Shown piece by piece: positions 4,951-11,468 of a stretch of 11,468 nt of DNA. The notes under the pieces are model-generated. The model was not told where the DNA came from. It saw only the letters and a list, made by a program, of their open reading frames with translations, and ran no database searches. The stretch is from Deltaproteobacteria bacterium (GTDB lineage: Bacteria > Myxococcota_A > UBA796 > GCA-2862545). The position numbers and the translations under genes were made by a program. The first letter of the stretch is position 1. Each line of letters begins with the position of its first letter. Location of the stretch: positions 1 to 11,468 of the forward strand of contig JAFDJI010000058.1 of the NCBI GenBank assembly GCA_019307545.1. The letters are read 5' to 3'.

Positions 4951-7101
4951 TTGGACTCGGAGCCCAGGCGCCCGCTGCGAGGCGTCACCGTCGCCGCTGC
5001 GATCCTGATCTTCGCCGCCCTGCTGGTATCCCTCGGCGTCGGCATCGCCCCCAACATAAGCACCCGCGTCGTGAGCCTGGGCGAGTCCATCTGGCCCGGG
5101 TACGCCTCAGAACTCAGGGTGGATCCGCAGCCTCCCGACTGTGACCTCGACAGCCTGGAATCCCAACTCGTCGAGTGCCCCGCAGAGGACGCGCATCCCG
5201 CTCCAGCCAGGCCATTGGGCGACCCCTTCGGCGGTGAGGACCCCTTTGGCGAAGAGGACCCCTTTGGCGGTGAGGACCCCTTCGGCGGAGAAGACCCCTT
5301 TGGCGAAGGAGACCCCTTTGCCGCCGAAGCACCCGCACAGGCGGCGAATTGCCCGGCACTGAGAAGCCTCCACGAGCGCTGCCGTGTGCGGCACGACGAG
5401 TACCGCACGACCACCGGGCGGATCACCCCCACGATCCGGACCTTCCGACGAGTAGACCTGTTCGTTGGTGGGCTCGCCAGGTTCCCCTGGTGGCGCCACC
5501 TGCTCTCCGTCCTCCTGCTGCTCGGGGCGCTGAGCACCACGGCGAGCCGCACCCACATCGCGCTCCGGAACCCGCGTTCCCACGGAGAGCACGCGCTCTC
5601 GCAGGGGAGCCAGTTCCTCGCCCACTTCTTTATCGCCGCGTCCGCCTTCGCGGACTGGCGCATCCAGCAGGGGTCGAGCGCCGAGGTCGAGAACCCAGCA
5701 CTCCCGGTGATCTGGCTGGTCGGCTTCTCGTTGCTCGCCCTGATCAACGCCTATCACCTGCTCCGACCGCCTCCCTCCGCCGCACCGCACGGCACCTTCA
5801 CGCGCAAGCTGATGGTCATCCCGCTGTACGTGTACATGGCGATCATCGCGGGGCTGTACTTCAACCTGGTGGAGAGCCACCCCTCGGGGCAGGCCATCTA
5901 CCTCCACAAGTTCGTCCAACACCCGGCCATCTACGTCGGAATCGGCCTGTACATCTGGGCGGGCATGCTGCTGGCCGGGACCGACATCGCGCGACGGGTG
6001 TTCGGCGTGCTCCACCCGTGGCACCTACCCATCGCGTTCCTCGCCTGGCTGGTCCCGGTCATGGCGGCCGTGCCGACCGCATACAGCGGAGCATCCGGCA
6101 TCTTCGTGATCGCCGCCGGCGCGGTGATCTTCGAGCAGATGCGGGCCGAGGGCGCCCACCGTCGCCTGGCGCTCGCGACCACCGCGATGTCCGGCAGCCT
6201 CGGGGTGGTGCTCCGCCCGTGCCTGGTAGTGGTGCTCATCGCAGTGCTCAACAAGCAGGTGACCACCGACGAGCTGTTCTCCAGTGGCCTGTGGGTCTTC
6301 GCGTTGACGGCGGTGCTGTACCTGATCGCGATGCTCCTCTACAACCGCGAGGGCTGGCACATCGCCCCTCCGCGGAAGGCCTTGCGCGCCAGCTTCGCTG
6401 CCCTGGGCCCACTGATCCCCTACGTCCTCATCGGTGGGGCCGTGCTCCTGCTCTACAAGGTCGGGTTCGGCACCGGGCTCAATGAGCGCACCGCTCCCTT
6501 CGTGCTCCCGGTCCTGCTCCTGTCCCTGGTCGCCTTCGACCGGCTCCGTCCCCGACCGCAGATTGCGGAACCGTCCCCCCGCGACGAGCGTGGCCTGGCG
6601 TCCACCCTCCTGCACGCCACCACCGAGTCCTCCCATCACGTTGGGGCCCTCCTCGTCTTGATGGCCGGCTCCGTCGGGCTGGGCGGAGTGGTGGAGCGGA
6701 CCGAGATCATGCTCCTGGTCCCCGAACACCTCGGCTCGCCATTCACCACCATGGCGTTGCTGGTGGTGCTGCTCGTGCTCGTGGGCATGATCATGGACGC
6801 GCTCGGCGCCGTGGTCCTGGTGACGGTGACCCTGGCCCAGATCGCATACGCCAATGGCATCGACCCCGTGCACTTCTGGATGACCGTGCTGGTGGCCTTC
6901 GAGCTCGGGTACCTCACCCCACCGGTTGCGCTCAACCACCTGCTCGCCCGACAGGTCATCGGCAGGGAGGCCGAGGTGGAGCTCGACGAAGCGACCGGGT
7001 TCTTCCGCCGGTACGAACACGTGATCCTGCCGATGGCCGTGATGGCGACCGCCCTGTTGCTGGTCGCATTCGTCCCCCTGGCCTTCTACTCCTCCCCGTA
7101 G
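4951..7101 (+). CDS. TRAP transporter large permease (DctM-like), probably fused to a small-subunit-like N-terminal part, with DPF-repeat periplasmic loop
   Basis: The product has 716 residues, far longer than the roughly 430 of a typical DctM. Residues 11-33 form the first membrane span. Residues 34-180 are a non-membrane loop holding four cysteines (64, 76, 134, 144) that flank six DPF hexapeptides (91-126). Spans resume at about 183, 222, 252, 287 and 325, possibly a DctQ-equivalent part. From about 355 the DctM-like domain appears: PTAYSGASGIFVIAAGAVIFEQMRAEG and TTAMSGSLGVVLRP match the region that normally reads 'G-S-a-a-A...G-x-l-G-x-i-i-P-P-S'. The second half, GMIMDALGAVVLVT, then ANGIDPVHFW, then ELGYLTPPVALN (612-662), is the DctM signature 'G...D...GidPihf...iG-x-l-T-P-P'. 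In TRAP systems this subunit carries the solute and cation pathway in the inner membrane. The start is TTG with GGAGGT at 4941-4946, four bases upstream. It is coupled to the binding-protein gene by a 12-base gap. Identity as a TRAP permease is strong; the Q fusion is inferred from length and span count. Confidence 0.88.
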   Translation: MDSEPRRPLRGVTVAAAILIFAALLVSLGVGIAPNISTRVVSLGESIWPGYASELRVDPQPPDCDLDSLESQLVECPAEDAHPAPARPLGDPFGGEDPFGEEDPFGGEDPFGGEDPFGEGDPFAAEAPAQAANCPALRSLHERCRVRHDEYRTTTGRITPTIRTFRRVDLFVGGLARFPWWRHLLSVLLLLGALSTTASRTHIALRNPRSHGEHALSQGSQFLAHFFIAASAFADWRIQQGSSAEVENPALPVIWLVGFSLLALINAYHLLRPPPSAAPHGTFTRKLMVIPLYVYMAIIAGLYFNLVESHPSGQAIYLHKFVQHPAIYVGIGLYIWAGMLLAGTDIARRVFGVLHPWHLPIAFLAWLVPVMAAVPTAYSGASGIFVIAAGAVIFEQMRAEGAHRRLALATTAMSGSLGVVLRPCLVVVLIAVLNKQVTTDELFSSGLWVFALTAVLYLIAMLLYNREGWHIAPPRKALRASFAALGPLIPYVLIGGAVLLLYKVGFGTGLNERTAPFVLPVLLLSLVAFDRLRPRPQIAEPSPRDERGLASTLLHATTESSHHVGALLVLMAGSVGLGGVVERTEIMLLVPEHLGSPFTTMALLVVLLVLVGMIMDALGAVVLVTVTLAQIAYANGIDPVHFWMTVLVAFELGYLTPPVALNHLLARQVIGREAEVELDEATGFFRRYEHVILPMAVMATALLLVAFVPLAFYSSP
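5221..5328 (+). repeat. Six tandem 18-base units encoding DPF hexapeptides
   Basis: Six units begin with GACCCCTT at 5221, 5239, 5257, 5275, 5293 and 5311, encoding DPFGGE, DPFGEE, DPFGGE, DPFGGE, DPFGEG and DPFAAE (residues 91-126 of the permease). Spacing is exact with no indels, and variation is mostly at third codon positions. The array sits in the large hydrophilic loop after the first membrane span. Confidence 0.97.
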
Positions 7102-7139
7102 GTGCGACCCCGGATCTCGCCGCGGGATACGATGGGGAC

Positions 7140-8441
7140 GTGCTCGTCCTGTTGCTCATCACCATGGCCGCCCTCGCCGGCACCATCCCGGTGCTGGAAC
7201 TGCGCGGGAGCGTGGATCCCGGCAGCGCCGACTACATCGTGAAGGGGATCGAGGCGGCCGAGGCTTCCGGGGCGCCCGCAGTGGTGCTGACCCTGGACAC
7301 CCCCGGGGGGCTGCTCACAAGCACGCGGAAGATCGTCCAGGCCGAGCTCACCGCCGAGGTGCCGGTCATCGTCTACGTGGCGCCGTCGGGGGCACGCGCG
7401 GGCTCGGCCGGGGGGTTCCTCACCATGGCGGCCCACGTGGCGGTCATGGCGCCGGGGACCACCATCGGCGCGGCCCACCACGTCCAGCTCTTCGGTGGCG
7501 GCGGCGGCGGCGAGGATGCGGAAGAAGCGGACCCCGCCATGGACGAGAAGATCCTCGAGGACACGATGGCCTGGGCGCGCGCCATCGCCGAGCAACGTGG
7601 GCGGAGCGCAGAGTGGGCAGAGCTGGCGGTCCGGGAGAGCGACGCCCTCACCGATGGCGAGGCAGTAGAGCTCAACGTGGTGGACCTGGTCGCTCCGGAT
7701 CTCGAGACCTTGCTCCGGCTGGTCGACGGCCGCGTGGTGGAGACCGCATCCGGCTCGGTCACCCTGCGCACCGCGGGCCTGATACCCGATCCGGTGCGGA
7801 TGACCTTCCGCCAGCAGGTCGTGCACCTGCTCGGCGACCCCAACCTGCTGTTCATCCTCATCGTGCTCGGCATGCTCGGGCTGTACACCGAGTTCCACAA
7901 CCCCGGGCTGATCATCCCCGGCGTCGTGGGAGTTCTGTGCCTCCTCGGGGCCGCCATCGGCCTCTCCGTCATCCCCTTCAACGCTGGCGGATTGCTCCTG
8001 CTCCTCTTCGGGTTTGCCTGCTTCGCACTCGAGATCTACACTCCGACCTTCGGCGCCCTCACCGCGGCGGGGGTGATTGCCGTAGCGCTCGGGGGAGTCC
8101 TGTTGTTCGAGGTGACTGGCTTCGACCTTTCCATCAGCCCATGGATCCTGGGGACGGTGACCCTGGGCGCCGGGGCGACCGCGCTGATGCTGGCGTGGTT
8201 GATCCTCCGGGACCGGCGGGAGAAACCCGCCACCGGAGCGGAGGGGCTGGTGGGGATGATCGGGGTGGTGATGGTCGGAGGTGACGGAGGGGGGCGCGTT
8301 AGCGTGCACGGAGAGGATTGGGCAGCCCTGTGGATTGGAGACCTCCCGGAGGGCCGCCGGGTCCGGGTGGTCCGCATGGACGGGCTGACCCTGGAGGTAA
8401 TGCTTCTGGGGGACGACAACGACCCGCGCGGAGGGAGTTAG
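7140..8441 (+). CDS. NfeD-type membrane-bound serine protease (ClpP class, long form)
   Basis: The product has 433 residues. The N-terminus (1-16) is hydrophobic and signal-like. Residues 17-200 are the ClpP-class protease domain: VVLTLDTPGGLLTS (48-61), APSGARAGSAGGFLTMAAH (81-99) and MAPGTTIGAAHHV (103-115), all hallmarks of the family. The nucleophile is predicted to be Ser89, and the general base Lys137 in DEKILEDTMAWARAIAEQRGR, giving the Ser-Lys dyad of NfeD long forms. Residues 234-355 hold several membrane spans (LLFILIVLGMLGLYTEFHNPG is the typical NfeD signature). About 366-422 is the C-terminal OB-fold domain. Known archaeal homologues cut the hydrophobic C-terminal region of stomatin/slipin, encoded next door here. 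A six-Gly, acidic insertion (119-131) lies between the two catalytic residues. The start is GTG with only a weak GGGG upstream; an in-frame ATG at 7164 would remove eight residues and spoil the signal. It overlaps nothing and ends three bases before the slipin gene. Confidence 0.93.
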   Translation: MLVLLLITMAALAGTIPVLELRGSVDPGSADYIVKGIEAAEASGAPAVVLTLDTPGGLLTSTRKIVQAELTAEVPVIVYVAPSGARAGSAGGFLTMAAHVAVMAPGTTIGAAHHVQLFGGGGGGEDAEEADPAMDEKILEDTMAWARAIAEQRGRSAEWAELAVRESDALTDGEAVELNVVDLVAPDLETLLRLVDGRVVETASGSVTLRTAGLIPDPVRMTFRQQVVHLLGDPNLLFILIVLGMLGLYTEFHNPGLIIPGVVGVLCLLGAAIGLSVIPFNAGGLLLLLFGFACFALEIYTPTFGALTAAGVIAVALGGVLLFEVTGFDLSISPWILGTVTLGAGATALMLAWLILRDRREKPATGAEGLVGMIGVVMVGGDGGGRVSVHGEDWAALWIGDLPEGRRVRVVRMDGLTLEVMLLGDDNDPRGGS

Positions 8442-8444
8442 CCG

Positions 8445-9218
8445 ATGGACATCCTGATCATTGCCGTAATCCTCGGTTTCGTCTTGACCGTGATCATGAG
8501 CGCCGTCCACATCCTGCGGGAGTACGAGCGGGCGGTCGTGTTCCGGCTGGGGCGCATCCGACCGCTCCGGGGGCCCGGCCTCGTGCTCGTCATCCCGGGA
8601 ATCGAACGCGTGGAGCGGGTCTCGCTCCGGATCATCACCCTCGACGTCGAGAAGCAGGACGTCATTCCCCGGGACAACGTCAGCGTCGCAGTGAACGCGG
8701 TGGTGTTCTTCCGGGTGGTGGACCCGATCAAGGCGGTGCTGAGCATCCAGAACTTCATGTTCGCGACCAGCCAGCTCGCCCAGACCACCCTGCGCTCGGT
8801 GGCCGGCCAGGCGGAGCTAGACGAGCTCCTGTCCAACCGCGAGAAGATCAACCGCACCATCCAGGAGATCCTCGACCACCAGACCGACCCCTGGGGGATC
8901 AAGGTCACCCAGGTGGAGGTGAAGCACATCGATCTGCCCATGGACATGCAGCGAGCGATGGCGAAACAGGCCGAGGCCGAGCGGGAGCGCCGCGCCCGGG
9001 TCATCGTCGCCCTGGGCGAGCAGCAGGCTTCCGAGAAACTGCTCGAGGCCGCCATGCTCCTCGAGAAGAGCCCCGTGTCGCTGCAGCTCCGCTACCTACA
9101 GTCCCTGGTGGACGTGGCCGCGGAGAAGAACAGCACCATCGTGTTCCCCGTGCCGGTGGATCTGTTCGAGGTGTTCAAGGGTCGCTGGAACCCGGACGGC
9201 TCCGATCCGGGCGAATAG
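8445..9218 (+). CDS. Slipin / stomatin-like SPFH (band 7) protein
   Basis: The product has 257 residues, the usual slipin length. The N-terminal span is at residues 2-23. The band 7 domain follows: REYERAVVFRLGRIRPLRGPGLVLVIPGIERVERV (25-59), then VEKQDVIPRDNVSVAVNAVVFFRVVDPIKAV (68-98), both diagnostic. The helix 165-205, containing MAKQAEAERERRARVI, is the typical charged coiled-coil segment for oligomerisation. The C-terminus (230-246, NSTIVFPVPVDLFEVF) carries the hydrophobic end that is the kind of site cut by NfeD partners. Such proteins assemble into rings or scaffolds in the membrane and are paired with NfeD in many bacteria. GAGGGAG at 8431-8437, inside the end of the NfeD gene, serves as ribosome site, and only three bases separate the genes, so they are surely one operon. 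Function in membrane quality control is family knowledge, not seen directly. Confidence 0.95.
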   Translation: MDILIIAVILGFVLTVIMSAVHILREYERAVVFRLGRIRPLRGPGLVLVIPGIERVERVSLRIITLDVEKQDVIPRDNVSVAVNAVVFFRVVDPIKAVLSIQNFMFATSQLAQTTLRSVAGQAELDELLSNREKINRTIQEILDHQTDPWGIKVTQVEVKHIDLPMDMQRAMAKQAEAERERRARVIVALGEQQASEKLLEAAMLLEKSPVSLQLRYLQSLVDVAAEKNSTIVFPVPVDLFEVFKGRWNPDGSDPGE

Positions 9219-9281
9219 ACCCGCGCTCACACCGTCGAAGTGGCATGGAACCGATTGGTCTCGGAGTGAACAAACGCCCGG

Positions 9282-9299
9282 GGCCGTGCTGGTTCGGCC
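9282..9299 (+). other. Weak stem-loop after the slipin gene
   Basis: GGCCG (9282-9286) can pair with CGGCC (9295-9299) around an eight-base loop, within the 96-base gap before the next gene. There is no T-tract. It might contribute to termination or simply reflect GC richness. AAGGAGA at 9304-9310 just downstream is the ribosome site for the gene at 9315. Confidence 0.2.
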
Positions 9300-9314
9300 A
9301 ACGAAGGAGACGGT

Positions 9315-9923
9315 ATGTCAGTTGGGCGACGGGGCGTGTGGATGGTGGGGATGCTGACAGCGACCGTGCTCCTGGGTACGGCCGGAATGGCGTTGACCTG
9401 CGCCGGGGCCACGGCGGCCCTCCTCACCGTTGGCGAAGGGGCCTCCAGCGCAGTCACCGAGCCAACCCTGGAGGTCGCCTCCCTCGCCAGACCCGCCTCG
9501 GAACCTGAGGAACAGGCAGGCGAATCCCCGCCGCCGGCGGAGGAACCCAGGCCACCGGCCGAGGGAGCCTCACCCACCGGGGAGCCCACCACCGAATCGC
9601 CGGCGAAGCCCGCTGCGGCCGATCCGGACCCGGCGCCACCGCAACGCACCCCCACGACGACTGCCAGCCGCCGCGCTCCTGTTCACACCGGCACCGTGAC
9701 CATGTACCGACACCGCCCAGCCGCCGGCTCGACCCGCACTGCCCGGCGGGACGTGTCCTACGCCGACCTGCTGACGGAAGAGGAGGAGGCGTTCCCCCAC
9801 CTCGACACCGATCCGGACGTGGAGGCAGGGGGGTCGGCCGAAGAGCGATCCTCCAACGACGAGATGGCGGAAGCGCTGGACGAGATCCTTGAGGACTTCG
9901 ACCCTGCCGCGATCCCCAAGTAG
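9315..9923 (+). CDS. Hypothetical membrane-anchored Pro/Glu-rich protein
   Basis: The product has 202 residues. After a basic start (MSVGRRGVW), residues 9-38 are one hydrophobic segment, either an uncleaved membrane anchor or a signal peptide. Residues 45-125 are an extended low-complexity linker rich in Pro, Glu, Ala and Thr (PPPAEEPRPPAE, PAAADPDPAPPQ). About 117-145 are basic, and the C-terminus (150-198) is acidic with short helices (TEEEEAF, NDEMAEALDEILEDF). The design, anchor plus flexible linker plus short acidic end, resembles proteins that span the periplasm or present a docking peptide, but no family is recognised. AAGGAGA at 9304-9310 supports the ATG at 9315. A 96-base gap separates it from the slipin gene, so it may have its own promoter. 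The protein-coding call rests on the ribosome site, the sensible topology and the codon pattern; function is unknown. Confidence 0.75.
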   Translation: MSVGRRGVWMVGMLTATVLLGTAGMALTCAGATAALLTVGEGASSAVTEPTLEVASLARPASEPEEQAGESPPPAEEPRPPAEGASPTGEPTTESPAKPAAADPDPAPPQRTPTTTASRRAPVHTGTVTMYRHRPAAGSTRTARRDVSYADLLTEEEEAFPHLDTDPDVEAGGSAEERSSNDEMAEALDEILEDFDPAAIPK

Positions 9924-9938
9924 CCACCGGGCTGGTGG
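9924..9938 (+). terminator. Possible short hairpin right after the Pro-rich protein gene
   Basis: CCACC and GGTGG can pair around a five-base GGGCT loop immediately after the stop codon. The stem is only five pairs and no T-tract follows, so termination is doubtful. The 214-base gap up to 10137 otherwise holds only the promoter described below and no reading frame I would support. Confidence 0.2.
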
Positions 9939-10078
9939 GACACCTCCGTCCCCCTGCCCTCACGCGGCGCGACATTCTTACCGCATCACCCCGAGGTCAA
10001 CACCCTGTGAAGCCCGAAATCGCCTTTTCCCCTTGTCAAACTGGCTCACGACGTACCTCCGAGACGGGGAACGGGATC

Positions 10079-10094
10079 TGGCACGCTCTTCGCA
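10079..10094 (+). promoter_or_regulatory. Candidate sigma-54 (-24/-12) promoter for the 41-residue gene
   Basis: CTGGCACGCTCTTCGCA (10078-10094) matches the sigma-54 consensus TGGCACG-N4-TTGCW at every conserved position except one (TCGCA instead of TTGCA). The invariant GG and GC dinucleotides are exactly ten bases apart (GG 10080-10081, GC 10092-10093). A start near 10105 would give a leader of about 33 bases that contains the GGAGA ribosome site of the next gene. Sigma-54 promoters need an activator ATPase, usually bound 80-200 bases upstream; the gap to 9924 leaves room, but no binding site is recognisable. Confidence 0.55.
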
Positions 10095-10137
10095 CAGGCC
10101 GCGGGCGACCTCCCACCCTCTGATTGGAGAAGTCGAT

Positions 10138-10263
10138 ATGTCATCTTTGCTCAACCAGTTCTCCAGGGACATCAAGATCGCCGCCGAAATGGTGTTCGCG
10201 ACCGTCATCGTCGCCGTCGAAGCCAGCGCCCTTTTCGGGGTGATGTACTACGTCACCCACTGA
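10138..10263 (+). CDS. 41-residue single-span membrane protein
   Basis: A short reading frame encodes 41 residues. The first 13 (MSSLLNQFSRDIK) are polar and weakly basic. Residues 14-38 form one hydrophobic helix, IAAEMVFATVIVAVEASALFGVMYY, and the protein ends VTH. Two glutamates (17 and 28) lie inside the helix eleven residues apart, roughly on one face, which is unusual for a lone span and suggests pairing with another membrane protein or an ion. GGAGA at 10126-10130, seven bases before the ATG, supports this start. The frame stays open upstream to 9889, but that would overlap the previous gene and has no ribosome site. The gene stands alone, 214 bases from its left neighbour and 84 from the kinase gene, behind a candidate sigma-54 promoter. 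No family is recognised. Expression is inferred, not seen. Confidence 0.7.
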   Translation: MSSLLNQFSRDIKIAAEMVFATVIVAVEASALFGVMYYVTH

Positions 10264-10347
10264 CGGGGGCTGTGCTATTGTGGGCAAGACGCGCCAATAG
10301 GGGCGCCAGGGCCGTTCCGGCACACCGGGGCCTCTGCTGGGGGATGC

Positions 10348-11468
10348 TTGCCCACCCGTCACACGGGCATATCCGACAAAGCTGACGACTCGCTGGTCGG
10401 AAAAGTTCTGGCGGGGAAGTACCGCATCCGTGACGTACTGGCCCGCGGCGGGATGGGGCGGATCTACCGCGCCGAGCAGATCCCCCTCGGCCGGACGGTG
10501 GTGATCAAGGTCCTGTCCCTGCGGTTCGCGGTGGAGGAGGACCCGGGGTTCAAGGACCGGTTCTACCTGGAGGCCGCGGTCCTGGCGAAGCTCAAGCACC
10601 AGAACACGGTGACGGTGTTCGACTACGGGATGGCGGACGACGAGACCTTGTACATGGTGATGGAGTACGTCGAGGGGCGTACCCTGGCGCAGGTCCTCCG
10701 CACCGAAGGCCCCCTGGCACCCATCCGAGCGCTGAAGTTCGCCTACGAGATCGCGCGTTCCCTGGACGAGGCCCACGCGAACGGCATCATCCACCGCGAC
10801 CTCAAGCCCTCCAACGTGATGGTGGAGCCCACCGACGAAGGCGAGTCCATCAAGGTCCTCGATTTCGGCATCGTCAAGGTGCTCGAGGACACCGGCATAG
10901 ACACCATCACCCGCCCCGACCGCATGGTCGGATCGCCCCGGTACATGGCCCCGGAGCAGATCCGCAAGGGAGACATCGACGGCCGCACCGACATCTACGC
11001 CGTGGGCGTGATGCTGTACGAGATGATCACCAAGCATCCCCCGTTCAAGGGCAAGACCTCGGTGAAGACGCTGATGGCGCACGTACAGGACCCGGTTCCT
11101 CCCATGGCGGAGAAGACCGACCAATCCATCCCACTCCCGGTGGAGCAACTGGTGCTCCGCTGCCTCCAGAAGAAGCCCGAGAACCGCTTCCCCGACACCG
11201 CGGCCTTCAAGCGGGCGATCCGTTCGGTGTTGATCGACATCGGGGCCACGCCGATGGACACGCTGGACATCAGCGGCGAGTACTCGGCGCCCACGGAGCC
11301 CTTGAGCCCCGACGGCGACTCCACCACCCTCTCCAGGGTGCCGCCCGATATGCGCCGCGCGCCGAGGTGGTGGCCCCGGTGGCTCACGTTCCTGTTCGTG
11401 GGGCTGGTGGTGCTGCTCTTCGCGGTCTCCGCGGTGGCCGGGTGGATCACCTTCCGCAGCTACCAGGG
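10348..11468 (+). CDS. Serine/threonine protein kinase (PknB/Hanks type), C-terminus outside the window
   Basis: The first 373 residues are visible. The kinase domain (about 25-297) is complete: glycine loop LARGGMGRIYRA (31-42), Lys54 in VVIK, Glu75 in the C-helix, catalytic HRDLKPSN (149-156) with Asp151, DFG at 172-174 and APE at 201-203. The Mg- and ATP-binding residues are all present, so an active enzyme is expected. A 45-residue Ser/Thr/Pro-rich juxtamembrane stretch leads to a membrane span at 344-366, preceded by RRAPRWWPRW. The sensor part beyond it is cut off. Such kinases pass extracellular signals to cytoplasmic targets and are abundant in Myxococcota. The chosen start is TTG at 10348, preceded by GGGGGA at 10338-10343; the in-frame region back to 10264 has no other start, and the next ATG would remove the glycine loop's beginning. 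An 84-base gap separates it from the small membrane gene. Confidence 0.93.
   Translation, partial: MPTRHTGISDKADDSLVGKVLAGKYRIRDVLARGGMGRIYRAEQIPLGRTVVIKVLSLRFAVEEDPGFKDRFYLEAAVLAKLKHQNTVTVFDYGMADDETLYMVMEYVEGRTLAQVLRTEGPLAPIRALKFAYEIARSLDEAHANGIIHRDLKPSNVMVEPTDEGESIKVLDFGIVKVLEDTGIDTITRPDRMVGSPRYMAPEQIRKGDIDGRTDIYAVGVMLYEMITKHPPFKGKTSVKTLMAHVQDPVPPMAEKTDQSIPLPVEQLVLRCLQKKPENRFPDTAAFKRAIRSVLIDIGATPMDTLDISGEYSAPTEPLSPDGDSTTLSRVPPDMRRAPRWWPRWLTFLFVGLVVLLFAVSAVAGWITFRSYQ

Noticed and set aside
5221..5328. Possible CRISPR-like array because of regular 18-base spacing
   Set aside because: The units are contiguous without spacers and encode an in-frame hexapeptide, so this is a coding tandem repeat.
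5107..6024. Minus-strand open frame across the DPF repeat, with repetitive Gly-Val-Phe-Ala-Lys units
   Set aside because: The repetition is only the mirror of the DPF array; the plus-strand permease explains the region.
7086..8510. Long minus-strand open frame (474 codons) opposite NfeD
   Set aside because: It lies antisense to a clear NfeD gene, is rich in His/Glu/Gln/Asp/Gly typical of GC-rich shadow frames, and shows no domain.
10034..10054. TTGTCA as a possible -35 box upstream of the small membrane gene
   Set aside because: No acceptable -10 hexamer follows at 16-18 bases, whereas the sigma-54 element fits better.
9889..10137. N-terminal extension of the 41-residue protein
   Set aside because: It would begin inside the previous gene, cross the sigma-54-like promoter and give a basic low-complexity peptide; GGAGA supports the ATG at 10138.
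10297..10307. ATAGGGGCGCC matching the reverse complement of part of the hairpin near 2852-2862
   Set aside because: An 11-base match between two places is expected by chance many times in 11 kb, so no shared element is claimed.
10141..11148. Minus-strand open frame (335 codons) opposite the kinase
   Set aside because: The plus-strand kinase motifs are unmistakable; the reverse product is His/Val/Asp-rich shadow sequence.

Overview
The window is GC-rich and gene-dense, with strong third-position GC and several non-ATG starts. It carries many predicted lipoproteins, a eukaryote-type Ser/Thr kinase and a TRAP transporter with a helical lipoprotein partner. This mix suggests a Gram-negative bacterium of the Myxococcota / former Deltaproteobacteria type. 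That placement is inference from gene content; no marker gene is present.

Layout. A lipoprotein gene on the minus strand (1-249) runs off the left edge. From 458 onward every gene is on the plus strand. First come a cysteine-rich lipoprotein (458-1453), a protein joining a transthyretin-like beta domain to a helical domain (1467-2144), and an XRE-type HTH protein with a Pro/Glu/Ala repeat and a hydrophobic C-terminal tail (2243-2818). Next is a three-gene TRAP-type transporter cassette: a TatT-like lipoprotein (2876-3901), a periplasmic binding protein (3898-4938) and a large, probably fused permease (4951-7101). Then come a membrane-bound NfeD/ClpP-class serine protease (7140-8441) and its usual partner, a slipin/SPFH protein (8445-9218). 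A membrane-anchored Pro-rich protein of unknown role (9315-9923), a 41-residue single-span membrane protein (10138-10263) and a Ser/Thr protein kinase cut by the right edge (10348-end) complete the window.

How they work together. The TRAP cassette should import an organic solute: the binding protein captures it, the permease moves it using an ion gradient, and the T component probably docks with the binding protein. The T lipoprotein and the permease share a period-six (D/N)PF peptide repeat, a link not explained by the standard TRAP model. NfeD and slipin form a classic membrane proteolysis / membrane-domain module. The 41-residue gene stands alone behind a good candidate sigma-54 promoter.

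Most worth a second look: the shared DPF/NPF repeats, the apparent loss of the canonical TRAP ligand arginine, the sigma-54-linked small membrane protein, and the tail-hydrophobic XRE repeat protein. No CRISPR array, tRNA, rRNA, transposase or attachment site was seen.
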